Positions 55,386-62,467 of a DNA stretch of 64,000 bases are shown here, piece after piece; position 1 is the stretch's first letter, and each line of letters opens with the position of its first letter. This DNA comes from Rhodohalobacter mucosus (GTDB taxonomy: Bacteria; Bacteroidota; Rhodothermia; Balneolales; Balneolaceae). The position numbers and the translations under genes were made by a program. Where the stretch lies: the NCBI RefSeq assembly GCF_003150675.1, contig NZ_QGGB01000002.1:454125-518124 (forward strand), written 5' to 3'. The notes below the pieces were generated by a model. That model was not told the DNA's origin. It saw only the letters and a list, made by a program, of their open reading frames with translations, and searched no databases.

Positions 55386-55871
55386 TTAGTGTTTGGCTTC
55401 GGCCCCATCAAAGGAGGCCAAGTAGATGCTCCGCCTGTCTTGAAGTTGAGTCTGCCCTTGTTCAAGCAACTCCTTGAGTTTGCGTAAATTCTCCGCAACG
55501 GCCCGGCGAATGCGCCCAACAGCCAAACGTTCAAGAATCCTGGGGTAACCTGTGCGGAGTGTTATCTCGTCAATCAGACGTGTACCGTTAGCGACGGACT
55601 CAAAACGCAAATGACGCTCGAACGTAGGTGAACTGCCAGGCATAGATTTGATAGACAAGCTTTGCCCCGGTTCGTAATGGATCATTTCATAACGCTGGCT
55701 GTCCGTTTTACGTGTTTGATAGTAACGTGCACCACGTTCAGGACCGACCCCATTTTCCTGGATTACTTTTATCACAAAATAGTTCCATTTTGGCATATTC
55801 CTCATATCGGCCACAAACTCAAACACGTCATTGATTGACGCCTGAATCTCAATTTCATTTTGAAATTTCAT
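55386..55871 (-). CDS. SRPBCC (START-like) family protein
   Basis: 161 residues. Polyketide cyclase/dehydrase-like ligand-binding fold: N-terminal FQNEIEIQASINDVFEFVADMRNMPKWN, central GARYYQTRKTD and C-terminal amphipathic helix (LERLAVGRIRRAVAENLRKLKE). The ligand is unknown. ATGA overlap with the metallo-hydrolase upstream gene and same strand as the TetR gene: a three-gene operon reading toward intI, opposite to usual cassette orientation. Confidence 0.78.
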   Translation of the reverse strand: MKFQNEIEIQASINDVFEFVADMRNMPKWNYFVIKVIQENGVGPERGARYYQTRKTDSQRYEMIHYEPGQSLSIKSMPGSSPTFERHLRFESVANGTRLIDEITLRTGYPRILERLAVGRIRRAVAENLRKLKELLEQGQTQLQDRRSIYLASFDGAEAKH

Positions 55872-56734
55872 ACTGCTTGCGCCTCCAATTCAAGGTTTGC
55901 GTTTATGCTGAGGGGAATACGATTTTCCAGCCGCTCCTTTGCACCGGGATCATGACTTGGCAGATAAACAATGCGATGCTGCTCAGCGTATTCCAGGATC
56001 TTTTGATGAGTCTCTTGTTGAACGTCCGGATCGGCTCCGATACCATCAACTTTTTGCTCAATGAGTAATTCCTCAGTGTAAGAGGTATCTCCTGCGAACA
56101 TGATAGACAGATCATCTTCATCCAGAATCACCGACAGATGCCCCGGGCTGTGTCCGGGAGTTGGTACAAGATGGATATCCCGTGCTTGAGTGAGTGTATG
56201 ATGACCAGCAAACGGCCCAAATAGTTCCTGGCTGCTAAAATCAATAATTCGTGGCTTAAACCAATCAGGCCATCGTTGATTGAGATAACCGTTCATCCTT
56301 CCCTTGATCCCGGTGGACATTTCCCACTCTTTAGATGAGACAACAAACTCGGCATTTGGGAAATGATGCAGTCCACCATCATGATCCTGGTGCAGATGGG
56401 TCAGCACAACCCAGCGCACATCATCTGGCGACAAGCCGATTTTCTTTAGCTGTGGTCCCACTTCCTGTTCCGCTGTCATTTTGAATTTGGCAGCACGTTG
56501 CACAAGAGGCATGAATGGTGGGAACCAAACATGTTTATTGGCGTCCTCCGGAATGCCGGTATCAATAACAATGAGACCCTCCTGATGTTCTATCACCCAT
56601 ACATAGATGGGCAGCCACTCGGTAAATTCGCTGTCTAACAGGGTGTTTTTAAATCGCATGAGACCGTTACCGCGACCAATACGCCAATTTTTTGTGATTT
56701 TTACTTTGCCGGTTTCTATCGCATGAATTTTCAT
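55868..56734 (-). CDS. Metallo-beta-lactamase-fold hydrolase, N-acyl homoserine lactonase-like
   Basis: 288 residues. Zinc motif VVLTHLHQDHDGGLHHF (HxHxDH), then PTPGHSPGHLSVIL (His), FAGDTSY (Asp) and LPSHDPGAKERL (His). Size and motif spacing match the AHL lactonase-like branch, which opens lactone rings. Whether it quenches quorum signals or acts on another lactone cannot be read from sequence. Between a TetR regulator and an SRPBCC protein. Confidence 0.82.
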   Translation of the reverse strand: MKIHAIETGKVKITKNWRIGRGNGLMRFKNTLLDSEFTEWLPIYVWVIEHQEGLIVIDTGIPEDANKHVWFPPFMPLVQRAAKFKMTAEQEVGPQLKKIGLSPDDVRWVVLTHLHQDHDGGLHHFPNAEFVVSSKEWEMSTGIKGRMNGYLNQRWPDWFKPRIIDFSSQELFGPFAGHHTLTQARDIHLVPTPGHSPGHLSVILDEDDLSIMFAGDTSYTEELLIEQKVDGIGADPDVQQETHQKILEYAEQHRIVYLPSHDPGAKERLENRIPLSINANLELEAQAV

Positions 56735-56754
56735 TTTAGATCCTCCATTTATGT

Positions 56755-57450
56755 TTATTTAAGTCCTACGTTTTGAATAAAATTCTTTACCTCGTATTGA
56801 AAAAACTCGTCTACATCCGCGATGACGGGCTGTATCAGATCGAACAGTTCAAGCATGATATGACCATGCATCTTCACCCAAGCTGTCGCTGCTAAATACA
56901 ATGCAGGCAAAGGCAAGTTATGACCATCCACTTCTGTCAAATCGTGCAGCGATTGTTCTAAAGAGGGTGGAAAATTGTGATAATGAGTCCGCAGGTCGAT
57001 CTCCCCGCTTTCAATCGCCTCGGAAAAAATTTGGGCAGTAACAAGAAAACTGCGGCGTGCCGGTGGATAGGTAATACCTGTTGGTTGCGAATAGCCGGGT
57101 ATTGGATTTCCATAGAGTAATTGGAAATCAGTGGGATTACTGAGCGCCCACCCGCGGTAAGCGTTAGCTACAGCGGTTATTCGTTCTGCAGACGTGGTCA
57201 GCTCCGGATTATTAATATCGGCTTCAATAGTGTCTGCCAATTGTGTGAACGCATCCTCAATCAGGGCTGTGATAAGATCGTTTAAGCTGGAAAAGTAATA
57301 GTAAAGGGCCGAGGCCGTCATTTTCATCTCTCGAGCGATGGCACGTATTGAAAGGCCAGAGGTACCTTCTTCAGCCATCAATTGCCGAGCAGTACTTTTA
57401 ATTTCATCGCGTGTGATATCACGAATTTTTTCTCGCCTGGAGCGTGTCAT
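56755..57450 (-). CDS. TetR/AcrR-family regulator
   Basis: 231 residues. N-terminal HTH (GTSGLSIRAIAREMKMTASALYYYFSSLNDL), C-terminal WHG-type ligand domain (NAYRGWALSNPTDFQLLYGNPIPGYSQ). First gene of the reverse-oriented cassette operon. A perfect dyad TTGAACA-T-TGTTCAA lies 29 bases upstream and is the expected operator. Confidence 0.88.
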   Translation of the reverse strand: MTRSRREKIRDITRDEIKSTARQLMAEEGTSGLSIRAIAREMKMTASALYYYFSSLNDLITALIEDAFTQLADTIEADINNPELTTSAERITAVANAYRGWALSNPTDFQLLYGNPIPGYSQPTGITYPPARRSFLVTAQIFSEAIESGEIDLRTHYHNFPPSLEQSLHDLTEVDGHNLPLPALYLAATAWVKMHGHIMLELFDLIQPVIADVDEFFQYEVKNFIQNVGLK

Positions 57451-57478
57451 AAATATTTTATTACGGTTATAGATTTAT

Positions 57479-57493
57479 TTGAACATTGTTCAA
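57479..57493. promoter_or_regulatory. TetR operator candidate
   Basis: TTGAACATTGTTCAA, a perfect 15-base dyad, 29 bases upstream of the TetR start. Typical of autoregulated TetR/AcrR operators. Remaining bases to 57636 hold no gene. Confidence 0.7.
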
Positions 57494-57636
57494 TAAACTT
57501 AACACCGTTAGAATTGCTTATCAAGGGAAACTTCCGAGATCTAAAAAATTGCTCGGTTAGTCGAAGTGTATATCGTAGAATGATATAGCAAGCTGTTTCG
57601 GCTTGGCCTCGACCTTACAAACCAGGGTTCCGGTCC

Positions 57637-57763
57637 GGCTAACCAGCGCATTAAGGGGACGTAATTCGCCTATTCTTTGCCTCTCTTGGATTTACAACTC
57701 ATCTTTCTTTATTTGCTAATTTAACATTCATGCGTGCACCCCTTATGCGCAAGGCCGTTATAC
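57637..57763 (+). other. attC site 1
   Basis: R'' GGCTAAC (57637-57643), L'' GCGCATTAAGGGG (57645-57657), L' CCCCTTATGCGC (57739-57750, complementary with one extrahelical base), R' GTTATAC (57757-57763). Length 127. It ends the SRPBCC-lactonase-TetR cassette. Confidence 0.85.
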
Positions 57764-57777
57764 CGCATAATCAAACT

Positions 57778-58143
57778 ATGATGAAGCCACTAAAAGAAAA
57801 TTTCATTCATTTGATACAGCTTCTGGCATCTTTAGAGAAGCAAGATCGTTATCAAGCTGAAGTTGATGTAGATATTTATGATGAATTTATCTGTATGTGG
57901 TTTGACGATTTTTACAGCAATGAAGCTCGTGAGCATATCCGGCCATTACTTAGCTCAAAAGAGAGAAAATATGTTGACGATTTTCATGAATTTTTCCAGA
58001 CTCACGAATCTAAATTACCAACAAGCTATGCGGAATTACGCGAATCACCGGCTTGGAAGCAGGTTAGAGAAAAAGCTGATGAAACATTGAGGGTTTTAAA
58101 TTGGAATACCATTAAAACGAAATCTAACTTCGGGGCGGTATAA
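57778..58143 (+). CDS. Cassette 2 hypothetical protein, 121 aa
   Basis: Start ATG at 57778 (MMKPLKENFIHLIQLL); the ATG at 57730 lies inside attC 1 and before the cassette boundary. Mostly helical, acidic, with two aromatic-rich stretches (CMWFDDFYSNEAREH). No family recognised. Its last codons (GAV and stop) are formed by a half-attC sequence GGCGGTATAAC. Confidence 0.6.
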   Translation: MMKPLKENFIHLIQLLASLEKQDRYQAEVDVDIYDEFICMWFDDFYSNEAREHIRPLLSSKERKYVDDFHEFFQTHESKLPTSYAELRESPAWKQVREKADETLRVLNWNTIKTKSNFGAV

Positions 58144-58165
58144 CATGCGTGTTTTACAGCTGATC
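58137..58165 (+). other. Orphan left half of an attC site
   Basis: GGTATAACATGCGTGTTTTACAGCTG resembles the left arm of attC 3 (GTATAACAATGCGTTTTAAGCTG), but no right arm follows; the next gene starts at 58178. It shares the R'' box with the end of the same cassette. Probably a deletion scar that fused two cassettes. Confidence 0.55.
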
Positions 58166-58177
58166 TAAAGACTTGCT

Positions 58178-58507
58178 ATGAAAAAGTCAGATATAAGAAT
58201 CACTTTTAATGATGAGCAAATTCATATCAATGGAGCACACAAAATAAGTTGGAAAGAAATTTCTTCGGTCAAAGTTTTCAAAAGAGATCTTCTTACCGTT
58301 GATGAAATTTGTATGGAAATAGGCACAAAGGAGGGGAAATTGTTAGAAGTCAGCGAAGAGATGACTGGCTGGGATGATCTAGTTAAAAGTATAACCCACT
58401 ACCTAGAAGAGTGTACTTCATTCGAAGAATGGTTTCCTAAAGTTGCTGATCCTCCCATGGAAACGAATTTGATAGAAATCTATAACTCAAAAAACCATGC
58501 GGTATAA
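58178..58507 (+). CDS. Cassette 2 hypothetical protein, 109 aa
   Basis: Starts MKKSDIRITFNDEQIHINGAHK, a beta-rich N-terminal half reminiscent of PH-like small domains (WKEISSVKVFKRDLL), then a helical C-terminus (WDDLVKSITHYLEECTSFEEWF). No family recognised. The stop codon is formed by the attC R'' box (GCGGTATAAC). Confidence 0.6.
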   Translation: MKKSDIRITFNDEQIHINGAHKISWKEISSVKVFKRDLLTVDEICMEIGTKEGKLLEVSEEMTGWDDLVKSITHYLEECTSFEEWFPKVADPPMETNLIEIYNSKNHAV

Positions 58508-58590
58508 CAAAGTGGCTCAAGCGGACGAGTTAGCGTTTAAAACTTTAGCAGAACTTATCGCCTCGCCGCTTAGCCACCGAACCGTTATAC
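58502..58590 (+). other. attC site 2
   Basis: R'' GTATAAC (58502-58508), L'' TGGCTCAAGCGG (58512-58523), L' CCGCTTAGCCA (58566-58576), R' GTTATAC (58584-58590). L'' and L' are complementary with one extra base. Length 89. Confidence 0.9.
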
Positions 58591-58613
58591 GTTGTATTAT
58601 TTAAATGTAATTC

Positions 58614-58847
58614 ATGAAGACTTGGAGAGAACAAATTGCTGACTATTTAGTTCGTGTTGCCCACTCAATTGGAGTTGATCCGCTTTTATTGGTTGGATTA
58701 ATACTCCTGCCAATTATTATTTACCGAGCCAGAGAATTGAAAAATTTTAAAGAGCAAGAATTATGGAAAAAGCTATTTGATATTGGATTTTGGATTGGAG
58801 CAATAGGGTTTTTTCTCTTATTTGCTTTCATCAAATTTGCAGATTAA
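58614..58847 (+). CDS. Cassette 3 small membrane protein, 77 aa
   Basis: Two predicted transmembrane helices (VDPLLLVGLILLPIIIY about 21-37; LFDIGFWIGAIGFFLLFAFI about 53-72) separated by a charged loop. No family recognised. Starts 29 bases after the cassette boundary. Confidence 0.6.
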   Translation: MKTWREQIADYLVRVAHSIGVDPLLLVGLILLPIIIYRARELKNFKEQELWKKLFDIGFWIGAIGFFLLFAFIKFAD

Positions 58848-58858
58848 AACCTTTAATC

Positions 58859-58966
58859 ATGGCATTAAGTGGTCTGCTTAGATTTGAGCTTTTAAAAATC
58901 GGGGCTTTGTTATTAGCATTTCTCGCTTTTAAAATAATTCAACATTTAGAATGGCATAACCGATAA
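58859..58966 (+). CDS. Cassette 3 micro-ORF, 35 aa, one TM helix
   Basis: ATG at 58859, stop at 58964-58966: MALSGLLRFELLKIGALL... ending EWHNR. One hydrophobic helix. It begins 11 bases after the 77-aa gene. Coding status is uncertain; position and hydrophobicity are the only support. Confidence 0.35.
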   Translation: MALSGLLRFELLKIGALLLAFLAFKIIQHLEWHNR

Positions 58967-58984
58967 ACCTCCAAATCGTTATAC
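58960..58984 (+). other. Orphan right half of an attC site
   Basis: CCGATAAACCTCC then AAATCGTTATAC aligns with the right arms of attC 4 and attC 7 (CCGCTTATTTGCC, AAACCGTTA). No complementary left arm is visible upstream. The downstream TTATACGG resembles a cassette start. Probably a scar of a lost attC. Confidence 0.5.
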
Positions 58985-59001
58985 GGTTAAAAAATAATTC
59001 G

Positions 59002-59241
59002 ATGAGTGATACTTATAAAAATTACCTGCAAGATCTGTCTTTTCTCATAAAAGAGCGTGCACTTAAAGCAAATGAAGATTTAAAAAAAGCATCTGATGAA
59101 GAAGAAGCTTTTACAGCAGGTTATTTGGCTGCTTTTCATCATGTTATAGAAATAATGAAAAATCAGGCTGTTTCTTTTAATATTGATGAAAATGAGATTA
59201 TGCTTGATGACTTTGATCCAGACAAAGATCTAATGTGTTAA
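59002..59241 (+). CDS. Cassette 3 hypothetical protein, 79 aa
   Basis: Helical and acidic (MSDTYKNYLQDLSFLIKER; EAFTAGYLAAFHHVIEIMKNQA). Reads like small soluble cassette proteins of unknown function. Ends 3 bases before attC 3. Confidence 0.6.
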   Translation: MSDTYKNYLQDLSFLIKERALKANEDLKKASDEEEAFTAGYLAAFHHVIEIMKNQAVSFNIDENEIMLDDFDPDKDLMC

Positions 59242-59243
59242 AC

Positions 59244-59333
59244 GTATAACAATGCGTTTTAAGCTGACTCGTTTAGGATTCGGGACTTCAATTTAAAAGC
59301 TCGGCTCGCAGCTTAAACGCTGGCCCGTTAGCC
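59244..59333 (+). other. attC site 3
   Basis: R'' GTATAAC (59244-59250), L'' GCGTTTTAAGCTG (59253-59265), L' CAGCTTAAACGC (59309-59320), R' GTTAGCC (59327-59333). Length 90. Its R'' and the bases before it (AACGTATAAC) match the cassette start at 58585. Confidence 0.92.
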
Positions 59334-59347
59334 TCCAATGATACAAT

Positions 59348-60229
59348 ATGGGAGTAGCCGAAAATTTTAAGGAATTTTGTGATAATTTAATTATTGACTC
59401 AAGTACCAGGTCAACAATTTCATCTAGATATAAAGCCATTACAACTAGATTGAATTCAGATTTTTGGAGTAGTCCTGATGATTCATTGTTTAGTAGATAT
59501 GTCGGGTCTTACGGTAGAAATACAGCGATAAGCGGGGTTAGTGATATTGACATGATTTTTGTACTTCCTGATCACATTAAATCTAAGTACGATTCTTATA
59601 CTGGAAATGGTCAATCTTCACTTTTACAATCTGTAAAAAGTTCTATCTCCAAAACTTATTCAACTACGAACCTTGGAGCTGATGGCCAAGTGATTCAGGT
59701 AAGTTTCTATGACGGTATCATATTTGAAGTTGTTCCTGCTTTTCAACATGATGACAAATCATATACTTTTCCAGATTCTAATAACGGTGGTAGATGGAAA
59801 AAAACTGACCCGCATCCTGAGATCAATGAAATACGAATTAACGATCCTAAATTAAACTATAACCTTAAGCGGTTATGTAAAATGACTCGTTCTTGGAAAG
59901 ACAATTGTAATGTACCAATGGGTGGATTACTAATAGATACTTTAGCTTTGAAGTATCTTAATCAGTGTTTTTATAAAGACAAATCCTATTTTTATTATGA
60001 TTTTATAGTTCGAGATTTTTTCAAGTTTCTTAAAGACCAAAATCCAAATCAAAATTATTGGTTTGCACTTGGAAGTAATCAGTTGATCTTTAGAAAAGGT
60101 AATTTTGAATACAAAGCTAAATTAGCTTACAATAAATCACTCGAAGCAATTGAACTCCAAAATAGTGGTAAAAACTGGTCCTCAAATCAAAAATGGAGAG
60201 AAATCTTTGGAACAAAATTCCCAACATAG
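59348..60229 (+). CDS. CD-NTase (cGAS/DncV-like nucleotidyltransferase, SMODS domain) of a CBASS unit
   Basis: 293 residues. Nucleotidyltransferase core GSYGRNTAISGVSDIDMIFVLP: G53-S54, metal-binding D66 and D68, and a third acidic residue E127 in IIFEVVPAF. The C-terminal helical half (RLCKMTRSWKDNCNVPMGGLLIDTLA) is typical of the SMODS/OAS1-like arrangement. It would make a cyclic or linear oligonucleotide messenger on phage infection. Starts 20 bases after the cassette boundary. The next gene, a two-TM effector, overlaps its end. The base composition is AT-rich. Confidence 0.88.
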   Translation: MGVAENFKEFCDNLIIDSSTRSTISSRYKAITTRLNSDFWSSPDDSLFSRYVGSYGRNTAISGVSDIDMIFVLPDHIKSKYDSYTGNGQSSLLQSVKSSISKTYSTTNLGADGQVIQVSFYDGIIFEVVPAFQHDDKSYTFPDSNNGGRWKKTDPHPEINEIRINDPKLNYNLKRLCKMTRSWKDNCNVPMGGLLIDTLALKYLNQCFYKDKSYFYYDFIVRDFFKFLKDQNPNQNYWFALGSNQLIFRKGNFEYKAKLAYNKSLEAIELQNSGKNWSSNQKWREIFGTKFPT

Positions 60230-60776
60230 CAAAATCAAAATCCTAGAAGGTCAAATTCGAGAATGTTACGGTCGAGTAGTTTATTCTCATAAAACACATG
60301 AAAAGTGTAGTGACATATTATTAAGTAAGCATTCAAATATTAAAATTTGGCAGATAATACTTTCTGCACTTGCGACAGGAGGAATTATCTCAATTCTATT
60401 TGGTAGTGGTAATGTAGGAGTAGTTCTTTCTGGGTTGCTATCAACAGCTTTACTAATTATCAATAGTTATACAAAGGACTATGACTTAGGTGAAATTGCC
60501 CAAAAACATAAACAAGCAGCTAACGAATTATGGTTAATAAGAGAACAGTATTTATCACTACTTACTGATTTAAAGATCGATGCAAAAGATATATCATTGA
60601 TTCAAAAAGAAAGAGATCAATTATTGGATAAGTTAGGCACTGTTTATGAAGGTGCACCAAGCACTTTACCTAAAGCTTACTTAAAGGCTCAAGAAGCATT
60701 AAAAAAGCTAGAGGATATGACTTTTAGTGATTCAGAAATTGATGCTTTTTTACCTGATGAATTAAAAAGAGGCTAA
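60207..60776 (+). CDS. SLATT-type two-TM effector of the CBASS unit
   Basis: About 189 residues from TTG 60207 with GGAGAG six bases upstream; it overlaps the CD-NTase by 23 bases. An in-frame ATG at 60150 is deep inside the first gene. Two transmembrane helices (about IWQIILSALATGGIISILFG and VGVVLSGLLSTALLIINSY) follow KTHEKCSDILLSKHS. A coiled-coil tail (HKQAANELWLIREQYLSLL, KAQEALKKLEDM) ends FSDSEIDAFLPDELKRG, the SLATT family pattern. It presumably forms membrane pores when the messenger binds, causing abortive infection. Confidence 0.82.
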   Translation: MEQNSQHSKIKILEGQIRECYGRVVYSHKTHEKCSDILLSKHSNIKIWQIILSALATGGIISILFGSGNVGVVLSGLLSTALLIINSYTKDYDLGEIAQKHKQAANELWLIREQYLSLLTDLKIDAKDISLIQKERDQLLDKLGTVYEGAPSTLPKAYLKAQEALKKLEDMTFSDSEIDAFLPDELKRG

Positions 60777-60904
60777 CAAAGCAAATTAAGCGGACTTGTA
60801 CACTGATTGCTTATTGGTTAATTGCTTGTTCGTTGTAAAAATCATATTCATTAACTAACTCCTAAGCGGTAAGTACAAGCCGCTTATTTGCCAAACCGTT
60901 AAGG
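60771..60904 (+). other. attC site 4
   Basis: R'' GGCTAAC (60771-60777, overlapping the effector stop), L'' GCAAATTAAGCGG (60781-60793), L' CCGCTTATTTGC (60880-60891), R' GTTAAGG (60898-60904). Length 134. Confidence 0.92.
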
Positions 60905-61515
60905 CCCGGCAGGCGCGTTGGGTTCTGTCAAATGGGTGCGGGTTGGTTGCTTCTCTAAAAATCCCAAAAAGTCCGCCGCTTTCAGCTCGTTTTTTGGTGT
61001 GCTTCTTAACAGTTTTTCCCAAGCAAAACGGGGCGCCAATGTACTCGTTCAAAATTTCTGCCTGTAATGTGGGCAGGCCTCGCGTTGGTAAAGATCGTCA
61101 GGTAGCGCGAAGCGCCGAGATTTTCCGGAAAAGGCGGTCATCTTCAGGGTTTTCCCCAGAGCGTGGTGGCGGCTCATTGTTTTAAAAATTTTTCTCATTT
61201 AGCTGTGGCCACCTTGGGCATTGGTTTGTGTTGCAGTTGTCCGGTGTCCCCTGTCCTTTTCAGAAAGATGCTACTTGTTGGCTGGCAGCTATGAACGCGG
61301 GGCCTGCTGTGCCTTTTCCGGGGTTTTCCCTGGCGCCCTTCGCCACGGTTGGCTAATACCATCTGTTGGGTTCGGATCTGTTAACTGCTTGGTAAGCGTT
61401 GTTTGTGAATCCTCGAATCGACAGCTTTCCAACGCCTGCCGGTTCGAATCAACGTTTCGTGGCTGTTAAAGGGCTCCGGTTTTGGCAGGGTTTACAGCTC
61501 GTGGGTCCTTCCGTG
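60905..61515 (+). other. Cassette 5: no convincing gene
   Basis: About 610 bases, markedly more GC-rich than the other cassettes, between attC 4 and attC 5. Open frames of 80 codons (60943-61185) and 82 codons (61221-61469) have Cys/Ser/Arg-rich, low-plausibility translations and no visible ribosome site. It may carry a promoter, an RNA or a decayed gene. Repeated GGTTTTCCC-type and GTTGGCT-type words suggest internal structure. Confidence 0.55.
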
Positions 61516-61645
61516 CCTTAACAATGCATTTTAAGCGGACGGGGCAGAACGCTGAGTGCTTGCCCCAAGTTTCTGATTTGGTTCGGTTTTACTACATTAA
61601 ACCAGCGGCGGAACACCCCGCCGCTTAAATGCTGGGCCGTTATTT
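61516..61645 (+). other. attC site 5
   Basis: R'' CCTTAAC (61516-61522), L'' GCATTTTAAGCGG (61526-61538), L' CCGCTTAAATGC (61621-61632), R' GTTATTT (61639-61645). Length 130. R'' matches the cassette start at 60899 (TTAAGGC). Confidence 0.9.
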
Positions 61646-61704
61646 GCCTACCCTCCTCTAGAATTTAGAAGCTAATTCAGAATTCGTTCATCAATTGCAG
61701 ATTA

Positions 61705-61719
61705 TACGTCAATGACGTA
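61705..61719. promoter_or_regulatory. Toxin-antitoxin operator
   Basis: TACGTCAATGACGTA, a perfect 15-base dyad, 28 bases upstream of the toxin start. It is the expected binding site of the downstream HTH antitoxin and implies the cassette has its own promoter. Confidence 0.7.
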
Positions 61720-61746
61720 CTTTTCCTGAAAACTAACCGTTACTAA

Positions 61747-62064
61747 ATGGAGTTCTTTGAAACGCCCATTTTTACGAAGCTGATTCAAAAACTGATTTCA
61801 GATAAGGAATATCACCTGCTTCAATTGCAGTTGTCTGTCCGGCCGGAGTCCGGAGATATTATCAAAGGAAGCGGCGGCATCCGAAAGCTGAGATGGGCCG
61901 GATCTGGACGTGGAAAACGAGGCGGCATCCGTGTGATATATTATTACTTCACCGAGGATAATCAAATTTATATGCTTTATGCATATCCGAAGAGCAAAAA
62001 AGACGATCTCACCGCAGATCAATTGAAGCAACTGAAACAACTGGTTGAGGACCAACTGTCATGA
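61747..62064 (+). CDS. RelE/HigB-type toxin
   Basis: 105 residues. RelE-fold features: start MEFFETPIFTKLIQKL, central IKGSGGIRKLRWAGSGRGKRGGIRV with basic residues for mRNA/ribosome contact, YYYFTEDNQIYMLYAYPKSKKDDL. Belongs to the HigB-2-like branch that precedes its antitoxin. ATGA overlap with the HTH gene at 62061. It would cleave mRNA on ribosomes when free. Confidence 0.88.
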   Translation: MEFFETPIFTKLIQKLISDKEYHLLQLQLSVRPESGDIIKGSGGIRKLRWAGSGRGKRGGIRVIYYYFTEDNQIYMLYAYPKSKKDDLTADQLKQLKQLVEDQLS

Positions 62065-62348
62065 ATGATGAAATGTTTAATGAATTACTTGAAAGTGTGA
62101 AGCAGGCCGGAAACATGCGGAAAGGCAAACGTAAACCGTCCAGGTATACCGTGATTGAAGAGCCTGATGTTGTGGCGATCCGTGAAAAGTACGATATGAC
62201 CCAGCAAGAGTTTTCTTCTCTTCTTGGAATTAGCGTGGGTACACTCAGAAATTGGGAACAAGGAAGGCGAAAGCCACAAGGACCGGCAAAAGTGCTATTG
62301 AAAATTGCTGAAAAGAGACCCAAAGCAATTTTAGATTCTTTATCGTAA
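62061..62348 (+). CDS. HigA-type HTH antitoxin
   Basis: 95 residues. XRE-type helix-turn-helix (DVVAIREKYDMTQQEFSSLLGI, SVGTLRNWEQGRRKPQGPA) with an N-terminal toxin-binding extension. It neutralises the toxin encoded just upstream and likely binds the dyad at 61705. The pair stabilises the integron array by addiction, a common feature of large arrays. Confidence 0.88.
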   Translation: MNDEMFNELLESVKQAGNMRKGKRKPSRYTVIEEPDVVAIREKYDMTQQEFSSLLGISVGTLRNWEQGRRKPQGPAKVLLKIAEKRPKAILDSLS

Positions 62349-62358
62349 GCCAATCGTC

Positions 62359-62446
62359 AAATAACCAGCGGCTCAACCGGACGGTATTTGTATTTCAGTC
62401 ATTGGAAAGCTGTTTGATCCGCCGGTTAGCCGCTAAACCGTTATGC
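62359..62446 (+). other. attC site 6
   Basis: R'' AAATAAC (62359-62365), L'' AGCGGCTCAACCGG (62367-62380), L' CCGGTTAGCCGCT (62422-62434), R' GTTATGC (62440-62446). Length 88. R'' matches the cassette start at 61640 (TTATTTG). Confidence 0.92.
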
Positions 62447-62467
62447 CGCTTACCCTAAATTAAAATC

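Noticed and set aside
57480..57565. A further attC ending at GTTAGTC (57556)
   Set aside because: No complementary L boxes could be found, and the R'' of attC 1 fits the 55331 start better.
57730..57777. Upstream ATG for the 121-aa cassette 2 protein
   Set aside because: It lies inside attC 1, before the cassette boundary at 57758, so it would not travel with the cassette.
60943..61469. Two plus-strand frames of about 80 codons in cassette 5
   Set aside because: Residue composition is implausible, with no ribosome site; listed only as part of a cassette without a credible gene.
61430..61470. GGTTCGAATC in cassette 5 resembling a tRNA T-loop
   Set aside because: The flanking five-base stems do not pair and no acceptor or anticodon arms are found.
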